Shown piece after piece: positions 18,643 to 28,007 of a stretch of 64,000 bases of DNA. The stretch is taken from the NCBI GenBank assembly GCA_965279085.1, contig OZ257149.1:1-64000 (forward strand), written 5' to 3'. Position numbers and translations under genes: made by a program. Each line of letters opens with the position of its first letter. Position 1 is the stretch's first letter. The stretch comes from UBA7672 sp965279085. Its GTDB lineage: Bacteria > Pseudomonadota > Alphaproteobacteria > Caulobacterales > Hyphomonadaceae. The notes beneath the pieces were generated by a model, which was not told the origin of the DNA, made no database searches, and saw only the letters and a program-made list of their open reading frames with translations.

Positions 18643-20005
18643 TTTTCGAGACGGCCGACATCACAGTTACAACGCCACGACCTGGCATCTGTACCGAGAG
18701 TTCGCCATTGGCGCCGGAAGCTACCTCACGCGGCGCGGTTGTTTCATCGCTCTCCAGCGCATAGCTGACGAGATACCGACCGGCCGGGATGCCGCGAAAT
18801 GTCAGCTCGACTGACTGCACGGTATCGGTGACAACAACGAAGCTTCCGTCACGGTTCACGAAGGCCGATGGTCTTGTGTTGTCCGGATCAGTGGAGGCCG
18901 CGCCAACACGTGTTGCGCCGAACCGGACATAACGGAAGTATTGCCGGTTCAGCCGTGTGTCAGGGGCAACGCGAACCTCGGGCGATTTGGGATTTGCGAA
19001 GTCGACGTCAAAGAGCGTGCGCAGCACCTGACCCTGCCACGACGAATTGTTCGCGACGACGAGATCCTCGCGAAGCACGCGATAGTTGCCATTCTTGAAC
19101 CACCATTCAAGCATGGCCGTCGGCTTGTTGTGACGTCTGCCGGCTTCGCCAATGCGGCCAGCGTTCTCGGATGTAGAGTTGCGATATCGGTGATACGAGA
19201 ACTCGACGACATCCTCGATGGCGCCGGGAACCTGCGCGATCTGATCGAGCCAGGGCGCTGCATTTGCCATGTCCATCGTCGACGGCACGACGAAGGCGGG
19301 AGTGAAGCCGCTCTCCCGGAGCCGCTTCGCAGTGGCGACAACGGCGCGGCCCATCAGGTTGGCGTTCCACTGCCTGATGTTGTTGTCGGGCTCGAGCAGA
19401 ACCTCCCACGAGTCCGGGGTAAAGCCATACTTATCGCGAAGGTGCAGATACGTCGCTAGGACGAACTCCGCATACTCCTCTGGGTCGTCGTGCTGATAAA
19501 GGCCCGCGGTGATCTGTTCGGTGAAGGCGACGTAGCACATGTTGATGAACAGGCGCTCGCCGCGCGCCTCTATACGGCGTTTGAGCGGAAGTACGATGGT
19601 GTCGATGTTCTCATCCAGTTCGGAGAAATCGAAGCCAGCCCACTCGATCGTCCGCGGATCGTTATTGTCGTTGACGGTCGGATAGCGCATCGGGCGCCAT
19701 TGCTGATACGTGATTTCGCCGGAACTGAAGCGAGTCCACGCCCTGTTGTTGTTCTCTGCTCCGCTTCTCACTTCGAGGCGGATCCGGTCGATACCGACCT
19801 CGTCGATCGCCATGTCGTAGAGTTTGTCGCGGTAAAGCGAGACGGCGTCGGGATGATCGTCATCAGTCATGTCTGTGGTGACTTCCCACCCGCGCATGAT
19901 CTGATGCTGCTCAGCCGTATCCACCGTGATCACGGCCTTGTCTTGCGCGCAGCCTGCCAGCGCGAGGCAGCCGGCCAGCATGATCAAGGATCTTGCAGTG
20001 CGCAT
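18632..20005 (-). CDS. Putative lipoprotein with a clan-A glycosidase-like (TIM barrel) domain
   Basis: The product of about 457 residues begins with a lipoprotein signal ending in the lipobox LAGC, so it should be an envelope lipoprotein. The mature part starts GWEVTTDM and looks like a GH30/GH39-type clan-A barrel. A candidate acid/base glutamate is in VLLEPDN and a candidate nucleophile glutamate in MLEWWFKNG. The acid/base motif lacks the usual asparagine before glutamate, so activity is uncertain. A C-terminal beta domain of about 100 residues follows. It lies between the nucleotide-sugar dehydrogenase and the GMC enzyme, overlapping the latter. Start ATG 20023 is an alternative. Confidence 0.7.
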   Translation of the reverse strand: MRTARSLIMLAGCLALAGCAQDKAVITVDTAEQHQIMRGWEVTTDMTDDDHPDAVSLYRDKLYDMAIDEVGIDRIRLEVRSGAENNNRAWTRFSSGEITYQQWRPMRYPTVNDNNDPRTIEWAGFDFSELDENIDTIVLPLKRRIEARGERLFINMCYVAFTEQITAGLYQHDDPEEYAEFVLATYLHLRDKYGFTPDSWEVLLEPDNNIRQWNANLMGRAVVATAKRLRESGFTPAFVVPSTMDMANAAPWLDQIAQVPGAIEDVVEFSYHRYRNSTSENAGRIGEAGRRHNKPTAMLEWWFKNGNYRVLREDLVVANNSSWQGQVLRTLFDVDFANPKSPEVRVAPDTRLNRQYFRYVRFGATRVGAASTDPDNTRPSAFVNRDGSFVVVTDTVQSVELTFRGIPAGRYLVSYALESDETTAPREVASGANGELSVQMPGRGVVTVMSAVSKNGG

Positions 20006-20059
20006 CCCGCCCCTCGCGTCCATCGTCGCTCATTCACTACCGCGAGAAAGCAACGGCGC

Positions 20060-21400
20060 CTACAGGCGCCAGAGCGTCACGTTTCCGGGCTTGTCACCGC
20101 GCGGCAGGACGCTCTTCACATCCATCACCACGCCGCCGTCGGGATTGAGGAGGCTTTCGACCAGCCGCCATCCGCCGCTGATGAACTCCGCATGCGGGAC
20201 AGCCAGGATGACAGCGTCGGCGGGCGTGAGTTCCTTCAGCGGCGTCAGCTTGACGCTGTACTCGTGCTCTGCATCGGCTGGCCACGCGACCGGATCACAC
20301 ACCTGCACGTGCACCCCATGGTCGAGCAGCGATTCCATGACGTCGAACACTTTGGAGTTGCGCAGGTCGGGCACATTTTCCTTGAACGTGAGCCCTAGGA
20401 TCGTGACGCGATGAAGCGGCTTTCCGCGCCGCCCCGACAGCCTCAGGCATTCCTGCGCGATACGCACTGCGACTTCGTCATTCACCCGCCTACCGGAGAG
20501 GATCACTTCGGCGTGCAGCCCGAGAGTCTCGGCCTTGTGCGTTAGATAGTAGGGGTCCACGCTGATGCAGTGACCACCAACTAGGCCCGGCGTGAACGGC
20601 AGGAAGTTCCACTTCGTGCTTGCTGCCTTGATGACATCCATAGTGTCGATGCCGAGCGAGCCGAGGATGTGCGAAAGTTCGTTCATAAGGGCGATATTGG
20701 TGTCGCGCTGGGTATTCTCGATCACCTTCGCTGCTTCGGCGACGCGTATGCTGGGCGCGCGATAGACGCCAGCATGAACGATGGATTCGTAAACGGCCGC
20801 GACCTGGTCGAGACCATCCTGTGTCTGGGCTGCGACGATCTTGATGATCGTATCGAGTCGATGAACCTTGTCCCCGGGATTTACTCGCTCCGGGCTGTAT
20901 CCGACTTCGAAATCGACGCCCGCTTTCAGTCCCGACACGCGCTCAAGAACGGGCAGGCAGACCTCTTCCGTTGCTCCGGGATAGACGGTGGATTCATAGA
21001 CCACGATGGCCCCCGGCCGAATCGCTGCGCCGACCATCTCGGATGCACGCACCAGCGGGCGAAGATTGGGGCGTCGCGCTTCGTCGATCGGCGTGGGCAC
21101 CGCGATGATGAAGAAGTCTGCTCCCGCCAGATCCTCGGCCTGGTCGGTGTAGGATGCGGTGGAGCCTACAAAATCCTCAGGAGCTACTTCGCCGCGCCGG
21201 TCGATGTTCTCGCGGCTCTCGCGCACGCGTTCAGGGTCGATGTCGAAGCCGATTGTGCGAGCACCCGCCCGTGACAGGGCCACGGCCAGCGACAGGCCGA
21301 CATATCCAAGCCCAATCACCGCTACGCTGCGGTTGTGAGAAGCTTTCTTCAAGCTCGTGTCGGTTCGCAAGGAGGGACCCCAGATTGCAACATTTACCAT
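20060..21400 (-). CDS. Nucleotide-sugar 6-dehydrogenase (UDP-HexNAc dehydrogenase, WbpA/TviB type)
   Basis: This enzyme of about 446 residues oxidises C6 of a UDP-sugar to a uronic acid with NAD. It shows the Rossmann motif GLGYVG (residues 30-35), TVYPGATEE, the central AEAAKVIENTQRD helix with the conserved lysine and asparagine, and catalytic Cys278 in GGHCISVDPYY. The overall pattern is closest to the UDP-GlcNAc/GalNAc dehydrogenases of Vi and O-antigen synthesis, but substrate is inference. ATG 21400 is chosen because the longer frame overlaps the divergent methyltransferase. It heads the three-gene minus-strand unit ending at 17068. Confidence 0.88.
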   Translation of the reverse strand: MVNVAIWGPSLRTDTSLKKASHNRSVAVIGLGYVGLSLAVALSRAGARTIGFDIDPERVRESRENIDRRGEVAPEDFVGSTASYTDQAEDLAGADFFIIAVPTPIDEARRPNLRPLVRASEMVGAAIRPGAIVVYESTVYPGATEEVCLPVLERVSGLKAGVDFEVGYSPERVNPGDKVHRLDTIIKIVAAQTQDGLDQVAAVYESIVHAGVYRAPSIRVAEAAKVIENTQRDTNIALMNELSHILGSLGIDTMDVIKAASTKWNFLPFTPGLVGGHCISVDPYYLTHKAETLGLHAEVILSGRRVNDEVAVRIAQECLRLSGRRGKPLHRVTILGLTFKENVPDLRNSKVFDVMESLLDHGVHVQVCDPVAWPADAEHEYSVKLTPLKELTPADAVILAVPHAEFISGGWRLVESLLNPDGGVVMDVKSVLPRGDKPGNVTLWRL

Positions 21401-21498
21401 CCTACCGATACAAGAATGGCGCCCGCCTTTCGGGGCCGGGTATTTGCTTGGGAAGCGTAAGGCTGGGCGATCAGCACTCCAAGCCTTAGCAATGGGAG

Positions 21499-22284
21499 GT
21501 GCCTTTGCCACTGCGCGCACGCTTCGCCGACGGCGCCCGGGCCCTCGCCACGGCCGTTTTGCCGTTGCAATTGCGCTTGTGGGTGCGGGGGGTGCAAAGA
21601 AAGCTGCGCCTGCAGTCAGTGCCGGTGGGAACGGTCCAGTTTGGCTCGCTTCGCAGGCTTGATCCGATCAGTCCCATTTTTGGAAAGGACCGCGATCTCG
21701 TCTCGATCGAGCGATTCTATATGGAACAGTTCCTAGAGAGCTGCTCCGCTGACATTCAGGGCCGTGTGCTGGAACTAGGAGATGCCGCGTACACCCGGCG
21801 TTTCGGCGGGTCGCGGGTCACGCAGAGCGATGTGTTGCACTACGTTCCCGGCAACCCGGAAGCGACGATCGTAGGCGATTTCACCCGGCCGGAAACCATT
21901 CCGGTTGCCGCTTTTGACTGCATGATTGTCACTCAGACCCTGCAGATGATCTACGACATCAAGCCGGCCATTGCGACGCTCTATCGGGCCTTGAAGCCTG
22001 GCGGTGTACTGCTCGTGACCACACACGGAATGTCTCGTATCGCCCGTCGCGAGGGCGTGGATGATTGGGGTGAGTACTGGCATTTCACGGCACAATCGCT
22101 TCGGCGTCTCACGGCCGAGGTGTTCCCGGCTGAGAACATCCAGATTTCCACATACGGAAACGTCTTTGCCGCCGTGTGCAATCTGCACGGCCTGGCCGCC
22201 CGCGAGATCGAACCTAACGAGCTTGCCTATTGCGATCCGAACTACGAGATCATCATCACTGCACGCTTGCAGCGACCTCTGTAG
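21499..22284 (+). CDS. Class I SAM-dependent methyltransferase
   Basis: This 261-residue protein has a methyltransferase type-11-like core. The SAM motif is GRVLELGD near residue 92. A D-x-x-R/P strand follows (VGDFTRPETIP), then FDCMIVTQTLQMIYD and LKPGGVLLVTTHG. A leucine/arginine-rich N-terminal extension of about 40 residues precedes it. The start may be GTG 21499 or TTG 21505, the latter with GGGAGG in better position. The gene is alone on the plus strand between minus-strand units and ends 2 bases before the convergent epimerase. A sugar acceptor is likely from context. Confidence 0.8.
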   Translation: MPLPLRARFADGARALATAVLPLQLRLWVRGVQRKLRLQSVPVGTVQFGSLRRLDPISPIFGKDRDLVSIERFYMEQFLESCSADIQGRVLELGDAAYTRRFGGSRVTQSDVLHYVPGNPEATIVGDFTRPETIPVAAFDCMIVTQTLQMIYDIKPAIATLYRALKPGGVLLVTTHGMSRIARREGVDDWGEYWHFTAQSLRRLTAEVFPAENIQISTYGNVFAAVCNLHGLAAREIEPNELAYCDPNYEIIITARLQRPL

Positions 22285-22286
22285 TT

Positions 22287-23252
22287 CTACGCGCTCGCCC
22301 GTTTTGCCGCGATGATATCGTTGATGATCACGTCGAGCGGCGTACGCGGCCGGAATCCGATCGCCGCTTCCAGTTTTGACAGGCTCGGAACGCGCCTCTG
22401 CATGTCCTCAAATCCTTTTGCATAAGCCTTGTCGTAAGGCACGATCTCGATCGGCGAAGAACTCCCCGCGGCCGCGCGCACCCGTTCGGCCAGCGCCATG
22501 ATGGAGACCTCTTCGTCATTGCCGACGTTGAAGACCTGGCCGATCGCGGCCGGAGTTTGCACGAGCCGCGCGACCGCTTCGACTGCGTCCTTCACGTGAC
22601 CGAAGGAACGCCGCTGCGTCCCGTCGCCGTAAACTTGGATGGGGCGGTTTTGCAGGGCGGCGTCCACGAATTTGGGAAGCACCATGCCGTAGTCGCCGGT
22701 CTGGCGGGGACCCGTCGTGTTGAAGAAGCGAACAATGATCGGCTTGGCTTTGCCTTCGTGTGCGTAGGCGAGCGCCAGGCATTCATCGACAGCCTTGGCG
22801 TAGGCATACGACCAGCGGATCGTCGCCGTCGCGCCCATGACGACATCCGCATCCTCCCGGTATGGCATCTGAGTACTCTTGCCGTACACCTCCGATGAGG
22901 AGGCGATAATCACCAGCTTGGATTCCTGCGCAGCCGCTTCGAGAACGATTTCTGTGCCGCCGACATTGGTGAGCAGCGAGTTGGTCGGCTTGTTGAGAAT
23001 GGTCTGGACACCGACGGCCGCCGCCAGGTGCACAACGACGTCGTGCGTCTTCACCAGCCTATGGACCAGCGTATCGTCGCAAATCGATCCGATCACGCAT
23101 GCGAAAGCTGGATTTCCAACGACGCCAGCAAGATTCTTCATCGAGCCGGTCGAGAGATCGTCGAGAACCGACACGCTGTGTCCATCGTGCAGGAATCGCT
23201 CGCTCAAGTGCGATCCGATGAAGCCCGCGCCACCGGTGATCAGAACCTTCAT
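22287..23252 (-). CDS. NAD-dependent nucleotide-sugar epimerase/dehydratase
   Basis: This 321-residue extended SDR has GGAGFIGSH (residues 7-15), the DDLSTG motif, the catalytic serine in ASSSEVYG and the pair Tyr149/Lys153 in SYAYAK. It also has the substrate loop RFFNTTGPRQTG and YGDGTQRRSF. The sequence is typical of UDP-glucose/UDP-GlcNAc 4-epimerases and UDP-glucuronate decarboxylases, so the precise product is open. Its ATG overlaps the stop of the upstream GT4 gene by 4 bases, showing translational coupling. Confidence 0.88.
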   Translation of the reverse strand: MKVLITGGAGFIGSHLSERFLHDGHSVSVLDDLSTGSMKNLAGVVGNPAFACVIGSICDDTLVHRLVKTHDVVVHLAAAVGVQTILNKPTNSLLTNVGGTEIVLEAAAQESKLVIIASSSEVYGKSTQMPYREDADVVMGATATIRWSYAYAKAVDECLALAYAHEGKAKPIIVRFFNTTGPRQTGDYGMVLPKFVDAALQNRPIQVYGDGTQRRSFGHVKDAVEAVARLVQTPAAIGQVFNVGNDEEVSIMALAERVRAAAGSSSPIEIVPYDKAYAKGFEDMQRRVPSLSKLEAAIGFRPRTPLDVIINDIIAAKRASA

Positions 23253-24502
23253 GCTATTCCATGCTCCTTGAAGATTGCGGCAGTGCGCGTCAGGCCTTTT
23301 TTCCGCGCCGACTGCTCAAGCAACTGGAAGTATCGACGCATGACAGCGGTCTCGCTCCAGTGAGTGTTGAACGCCTCGGCGGCGGCGCGGCCCATTGCGA
23401 CGCGCGTCGACATGTTGTTCTCAAGCGTCGTCATGGCGTCGGCCAGTTCACGCTCGTTGTCGAAAAGAAAACCGCCGCCCGCCTTCTCGATGATCTCCGG
23501 AAACGGCCCTAGGCGCCTGGCGATGACGGGAAGGCCGCGCTTGAACGCTTCGATCAACACAATGCCGAACGTTTCAAAGCAGACTGACGGCGTCATCAGC
23601 GCGATTGCATCGCGATAGTAGGGCCCAAGAGCGTCTGGTGGCTTGCGGCCAAGAAATTTGACGCGGGGCATGCCTGCCGCCTGCGTGCGCAATTCACCTG
23701 CATAGTCGCCATCACCAATCACGACGAGATCCGCCCCCTCCGTTCCCGCGAAGGTCGGAATGACGTCTTGCAACCCTTTGATCTTCTCAAGCCGCCCGAC
23801 AAACAGAAAGAACGGTCGATCATGCGCGCGCTCATCAAGCAATGGGCGCTCTTCGCGGTCGGGGAGGAAATAGGGCGCGACCTCCATTGGGTGGGGGAAC
23901 CCAAGTTCCTCGTGCTTGTCTCGGCTGAACTCGCTCTTGGCGATGAAGAGATCCACCTCGCGGCCTTGTCTGTTCAGATACCCGGTGGAACGCCAGACCT
24001 GCGGTGGACGTCCGTACGACAAAACGCATTTCAAACATTGGCGTTCATCACAACGTTCACGATTGAACCGCCAGAGCACATGAGACGGGCACACCAGCCA
24101 GTGCTCATGCGCCTCATACACCTTGAGACCGGATCCGTAGGATAACAGGCCCGGTCCGCCGACGAGCGATATGTTGTGAAACCAGGCGACATCGGTCGCT
24201 TCTGGAGCGAGAAGCTTCGTCAGCTCAGCGTGATGGGCGAGCGGTCGCCCAAGTTGATGCGTGATGAGATTGGCGGCCGCACCCAGCCGACTTTTCAGAG
24301 TGACGATCCGGACACCGTCGTCCGCCGGCGCAGCAATAGGGGCAGCTTTAGCCTGCGTCAGGTATGCATCGGCGTCGTGCACTACGGTGACGTCAAATCC
24401 TCTGCGTACGAGCGCGGCAGAGAGTCTCTGCACGCCGATCCCATCCCCGCCAAAATTATAGGGCGGATAGAACGTCGTCAGCATGGTGATGCGCAAGCTC
24501 AC
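23249..24502 (-). CDS. GT4 family glycosyltransferase with an N-domain cysteine cluster
   Basis: This 417-residue GT-B enzyme starts with ITMLTTFYPPYNFGGDG, typical of GT4. The EX7E motif lies in CFETFGIVLIEAF. A four-cysteine patch around residues 137-158 (CPSHV...CDERQCLKC) is seen in a GT4 subgroup and may bind zinc or stabilise the fold. It is coupled by 4-base ATGA overlaps both to the upstream flippase and to the downstream epimerase. Confidence 0.9.
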   Translation of the reverse strand: MSLRITMLTTFYPPYNFGGDGIGVQRLSAALVRRGFDVTVVHDADAYLTQAKAAPIAAPADDGVRIVTLKSRLGAAANLITHQLGRPLAHHAELTKLLAPEATDVAWFHNISLVGGPGLLSYGSGLKVYEAHEHWLVCPSHVLWRFNRERCDERQCLKCVLSYGRPPQVWRSTGYLNRQGREVDLFIAKSEFSRDKHEELGFPHPMEVAPYFLPDREERPLLDERAHDRPFFLFVGRLEKIKGLQDVIPTFAGTEGADLVVIGDGDYAGELRTQAAGMPRVKFLGRKPPDALGPYYRDAIALMTPSVCFETFGIVLIEAFKRGLPVIARRLGPFPEIIEKAGGGFLFDNERELADAMTTLENNMSTRVAMGRAAAEAFNTHWSETAVMRRYFQLLEQSARKKGLTRTAAIFKEHGIA

Positions 24503-26004
24503 AGACCTGCTCCAGCCTCAGGCGCATCTATTGCGTCCTGCGCAACGCTTGTGGACGATCTCCGGCGCGACGTCACCAACTCGAGCGCCTCGGTTGCGCG
24601 CCTCCTGAGAAAAATCACGGTTAACCCGCAATAGACCAGGATACCGAGAGCGATCGCGCTCGCCAGTTCGAAAACGTCCGGCAGTTGCGCAAAAAAAAGC
24701 TCACGTGCGCCAATGACAGTCAGGCACATGATGCAGGCCGCAGCCGCGGGCGCCGCCAACGACGCGGCGTACCGCCATGAATCGGTCCGGGCCAGCTTTG
24801 TCATGTAGCGTACGCGGAACGGCCAGATCAAAAGGTACCGCGCGGTCACGGCCGTTGCTATGGCGACCACGCCGTACGGTGCGACAGCGACTATCAAGAT
24901 CACCCCAAGAATAAGCTCTACCACGGAGAACATCAGCATTGCGGCAGCGCGTCCGGTCGCAAGACAATAGGCTTCGTGGATTCGCTCGATCGTGAAATAC
25001 AGACCGACGATGGATAGAACCTGCATGATCGGTCCTGCCGCCGCCCATTCATTGCCCATCAAGACGGTGAGCAAGGGCGACGCCACGGCCAGAACGCCCG
25101 CGAAGCTCGCGAAAGTGACAAGGCTAGCTGCCCGGCTCACATCGCCAAGCAGCGCCGCTCCTGCTTGTTCCCCGCGCCGCAGCGCCGCAAAGGCAGGCTG
25201 TGCGACGAAGCGAACAGGTGCGATCAGCAGGAACGCCAGCGCGTCCACCAGTCGCCACGCAGCCGTGTAGAGCGCCAGTGCAGCGGGTCCGTGCATGACC
25301 CCGATCACATAGCTTGGCGTCTGCAAGGCCAGCATCGTCACGGCGCGTAGGCCCAGCATGCGGGAACTGTAGCGCCAGACCTCCTTGAAATGTCGGAGCT
25401 CGACCGACCGGTTCGGTCGCCATGTTTCCATCATCCAGACGAAACCATCGGTCACGATCCCCTGGACAACGCGCTGGACCACAAGGCTCCAGGCGCCCCA
25501 GCCCGCGAACACGGCGGTGAGGCCAGCGATCCCGCCGACAACAGGTCCGAGGATTGTCCTCACCGCCAAGCCTGAGAACGCCATTTGTCGGCGCAGCCGC
25601 GCGACCGGCACAGCGGCGAGCGCCACGAACAGCACTGTAACGCTCGTGGCGCGCAGCAGATCTGTCACTGCGGGCACGGCATAGAGCGACGCCAGCGCAG
25701 GCGCGAAAATCCAGATCAAGGCAATTATCGAGAGCGCCATTGCCACCAGCAGGTAGAACACGGCGTTCAAATGGCCGTCTTCCAGATCGGTTTGCTGGAT
25801 GAGAAAGTCGCTGAATGTCTCCCGGACTAACGTTTCACCCAGAAGCACGATCGCAATCGCCATCATGGCGACGCCGACCACTTCCGTTCCTAGCAGGCGC
25901 GCAAACACCACGAAGGTGGTCAACAGAACCGCCTGCTCCAGCCAGATCGCCAGAGACATAACGGTTACGCCAGCTCCGAGCGCATCCTTGATCGACCTGG
26001 ACAT
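24499..26004 (-). CDS. Wzx-type lipopolysaccharide/exopolysaccharide flippase
   Basis: This second MOP-superfamily transporter (about 501 residues) has some 12-14 hydrophobic helices and the RLRRQMAFSGLAVR loop that resembles WzxC-type lipid-linked oligosaccharide translocators. ATG 26004 is chosen since GGGA lies 6 bases before it; a GTG at 26016 is possible. It overlaps the downstream GT4 gene by 4 bases and follows the GT2 gene by about 20 bases, within one minus-strand operon. Confidence 0.88.
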   Translation of the reverse strand: MSRSIKDALGAGVTVMSLAIWLEQAVLLTTFVVFARLLGTEVVGVAMMAIAIVLLGETLVRETFSDFLIQQTDLEDGHLNAVFYLLVAMALSIIALIWIFAPALASLYAVPAVTDLLRATSVTVLFVALAAVPVARLRRQMAFSGLAVRTILGPVVGGIAGLTAVFAGWGAWSLVVQRVVQGIVTDGFVWMMETWRPNRSVELRHFKEVWRYSSRMLGLRAVTMLALQTPSYVIGVMHGPAALALYTAAWRLVDALAFLLIAPVRFVAQPAFAALRRGEQAGAALLGDVSRAASLVTFASFAGVLAVASPLLTVLMGNEWAAAGPIMQVLSIVGLYFTIERIHEAYCLATGRAAAMLMFSVVELILGVILIVAVAPYGVVAIATAVTARYLLIWPFRVRYMTKLARTDSWRYAASLAAPAAAACIMCLTVIGARELFFAQLPDVFELASAIALGILVYCGLTVIFLRRRATEALELVTSRRRSSTSVAQDAIDAPEAGAGL

Positions 26005-26025
26005 TATCAGTCCCACGGCGGCTAA

Positions 26026-27120
26026 TTAGCGGTCCGGCCCGGTTTGCTGCGGTTGTTGATGTCGCACTGGTTCAGGAACGCGGGGCTGCCGCTGCACCAT
26101 ATGTTCCAGCAGGCAATAAGCGTAGGCGGCACAGCTGTATAAGTAATAAACCTGATGGTACAGCGTGGCCAACGTCGCAAAACCGTAACCGCGCACCTTC
26201 GCGAAATAGCGGATGAATCGCCAGTTGGCCGCGGCGATGACGACACTCATTATCATGGGCGCAAAGGCCATGGCCGGCACAAGGAGCGCGACGGGCGCCA
26301 GCATGACGCTTGCGATCCACAACAGAGCCAGAACAGCGCGCACCTTTTCTGACGCCGAAACATTGAGGTCGTCGTCGCTCTTTCCACCCGCGAGCAGCAG
26401 GCGCGACCAGGGCAGGGCGCGTTGAAAGATGTCGGTTCGCACCACCTCGATCAACGACCATTTCTTCAGGTGCGTACCCAGGAGATCGTGGATCAGCCGT
26501 ATCTTCCCCCCGGCTCCGATCAGCCTATGGCCGAGTTCGATGTCCTCGATGGTCGGCTTTCTATACCTGGTCGTATCGAAGCCCCCGACGGCGATGAAAG
26601 CGCCCCGCCGAACCGCACCGCAGCCAGCCCAGAAAGTAGAGGCGTTCTCCGATCCGAGCTGGTGATAATACCGATGAACAAGGTTCTTGTACTGCGAGGC
26701 GAAGTTCTGCGCGGGCGGGCGATCGTCATACGATCCGAAGCACGCAGACAGGTCGGGATTGGCAAAGGCCTGGCGAATTTTCTCAGGGCCATTCGAATGC
26801 GCGATCACGTCTGCGTCGACAAACCAGATCACCTCGCCGATCGTCTTGGTGGCCGCAAGATTTCTCGCGGCGCCAGGGCCGCCGTTTTGTGGCGTGGACA
26901 TCAGCGTCGCGCCAAGGCGTCGCGCCGTTTCCACATTCGAAGGTTCGGTTGAGCAATCGTCGACGACGATGACTTCGTCGATCTCGCCGCACTCTCGAAG
27001 CTTGATCAGCGGCGGCAGAGATCGCTCGAGATAGTGCGCAGCATTGAAGGCCGGCATGATCACGCTGATACGCAGCCGCGAACTGGCCCTTGCTTCTACG
27101 AGGATTCCTGAAGGGCTCAT
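26026..27120 (-). CDS. GT2 family glycosyltransferase with C-terminal membrane helices
   Basis: This 364-residue inverting GT-A enzyme begins with ISVIMPAFNAAHYLERSL. It has VDDCSTE, GGPGAARNLA, the metal motif VDADVIA and the acidic IEDIELGHRL. Two to three hydrophobic segments near residues 265-320 anchor it to the inner membrane. ATG 27120 is chosen because AAAGGACGA directly precedes it; the longer frame starts inside the upstream CmoA-like gene. The gap to that gene is 16 bases, so they are probably co-transcribed. Confidence 0.88.
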   Translation of the reverse strand: MSPSGILVEARASSRLRISVIMPAFNAAHYLERSLPPLIKLRECGEIDEVIVVDDCSTEPSNVETARRLGATLMSTPQNGGPGAARNLAATKTIGEVIWFVDADVIAHSNGPEKIRQAFANPDLSACFGSYDDRPPAQNFASQYKNLVHRYYHQLGSENASTFWAGCGAVRRGAFIAVGGFDTTRYRKPTIEDIELGHRLIGAGGKIRLIHDLLGTHLKKWSLIEVVRTDIFQRALPWSRLLLAGGKSDDDLNVSASEKVRAVLALLWIASVMLAPVALLVPAMAFAPMIMSVVIAAANWRFIRYFAKVRGYGFATLATLYHQVYYLYSCAAYAYCLLEHMVQRQPRVPEPVRHQQPQQTGPDR

Positions 27121-27136
27121 TCGTCCTTTTTTCCGG

Positions 27137-27850
27137 CTACTTGATCGCCAGAAAACCTTCAAAGCAAATGTACTTGCTCACCGTCATGATGTCGGTGAAG
27201 CCGGCGCGTTTCAGCAGGCCCATATTGCCCTCGGTCGAGAAGGGTTCGAGCACGCCTTTCAGGCTGCGTGTCTTCGATACGATCTCATCCGGCGAGAAGC
27301 CCTGACGGAGCTTGAATTCGTTGTAGAGCGAGGTCGAGATATCCTGGAAACGCGCATCTGGTGCACGCACTTTCTCGAACATGATGAAGGCGCCGCCCCA
27401 GCTCAGCGACTCGTAAATCCGATTGAACACTTGTTGACGGTCGCGCGGCGCTACGAACTGCATCGTGTAGTAGGAGACGACGAGGTCGGCGGTCTCGATC
27501 GGAAAAGTGCGAAGATCGTCCTGAACGATCTCGATGTTCTTGATGCCTTTGCAATGGCGCTTGGCTTCAGTGACCATCGGCCGCTCTGTGTCGATGCCGA
27601 TCCAGCGGGCATTGGGTTTGGAGCCGTTGCTACGTTCAGCCAGCTTCTTGAGAAGCTCGCCCGTCGATACGCCTAGCTCGTAGCACACACTGGTGTCGGA
27701 AACGAAGTAGTCGCTCAATTGGCAGACCAGGTCGTGGCCTTCCTCATAAAGCGGCACAGACTGGCGAATGTGCTGAACGAAAGTCTTGGCGACATCGCCG
27801 CCGAAGGTCCACGCGGCGTTCTCGGCCACGATGTTATGTCCAACAGTCAT
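27137..27850 (-). CDS. CmoA-like (carboxy-SAM synthase-type) methyltransferase-fold protein
   Basis: This 237-residue protein matches CmoA along its whole length rather than a generic methyltransferase. Shared stretches include HIRQSVPLYEEG, YELGVSTGELL, YYTMQFVAPRDRQQVFNRIY, GGAFIMFEK and FSPDEIVSKTRSL. The arginine in KTRSL aligns with E. coli CmoA Arg199, recalled as a carboxylate-binding residue. CmoA makes carboxy-SAM from SAM and prephenate for tRNA wobble uridine modification, normally with CmoB. Here it heads a polysaccharide operon and no CmoB is nearby. The ribosome binding site (GGGGGG) is excellent. It may carboxymethylate or methylate a sugar instead; that is inference. Confidence 0.75.
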   Translation of the reverse strand: MTVGHNIVAENAAWTFGGDVAKTFVQHIRQSVPLYEEGHDLVCQLSDYFVSDTSVCYELGVSTGELLKKLAERSNGSKPNARWIGIDTERPMVTEAKRHCKGIKNIEIVQDDLRTFPIETADLVVSYYTMQFVAPRDRQQVFNRIYESLSWGGAFIMFEKVRAPDARFQDISTSLYNEFKLRQGFSPDEIVSKTRSLKGVLEPFSTEGNMGLLKRAGFTDIMTVSKYICFEGFLAIK

Positions 27851-28007
27851 CGGTTCCCCCCTTCGTGATCGCGCCTACGTGCTGATACCGGACAAAAACA
27901 CAGTATGCATCGCCCGTCGCGATCGTTCTCGTTACAGTTGAACGAACTGTCCCACTTTGGGCAGTCATCGCGGGAACAGGCTGCAAGGCCTGCGCCATGG
28001 AAAAGGC

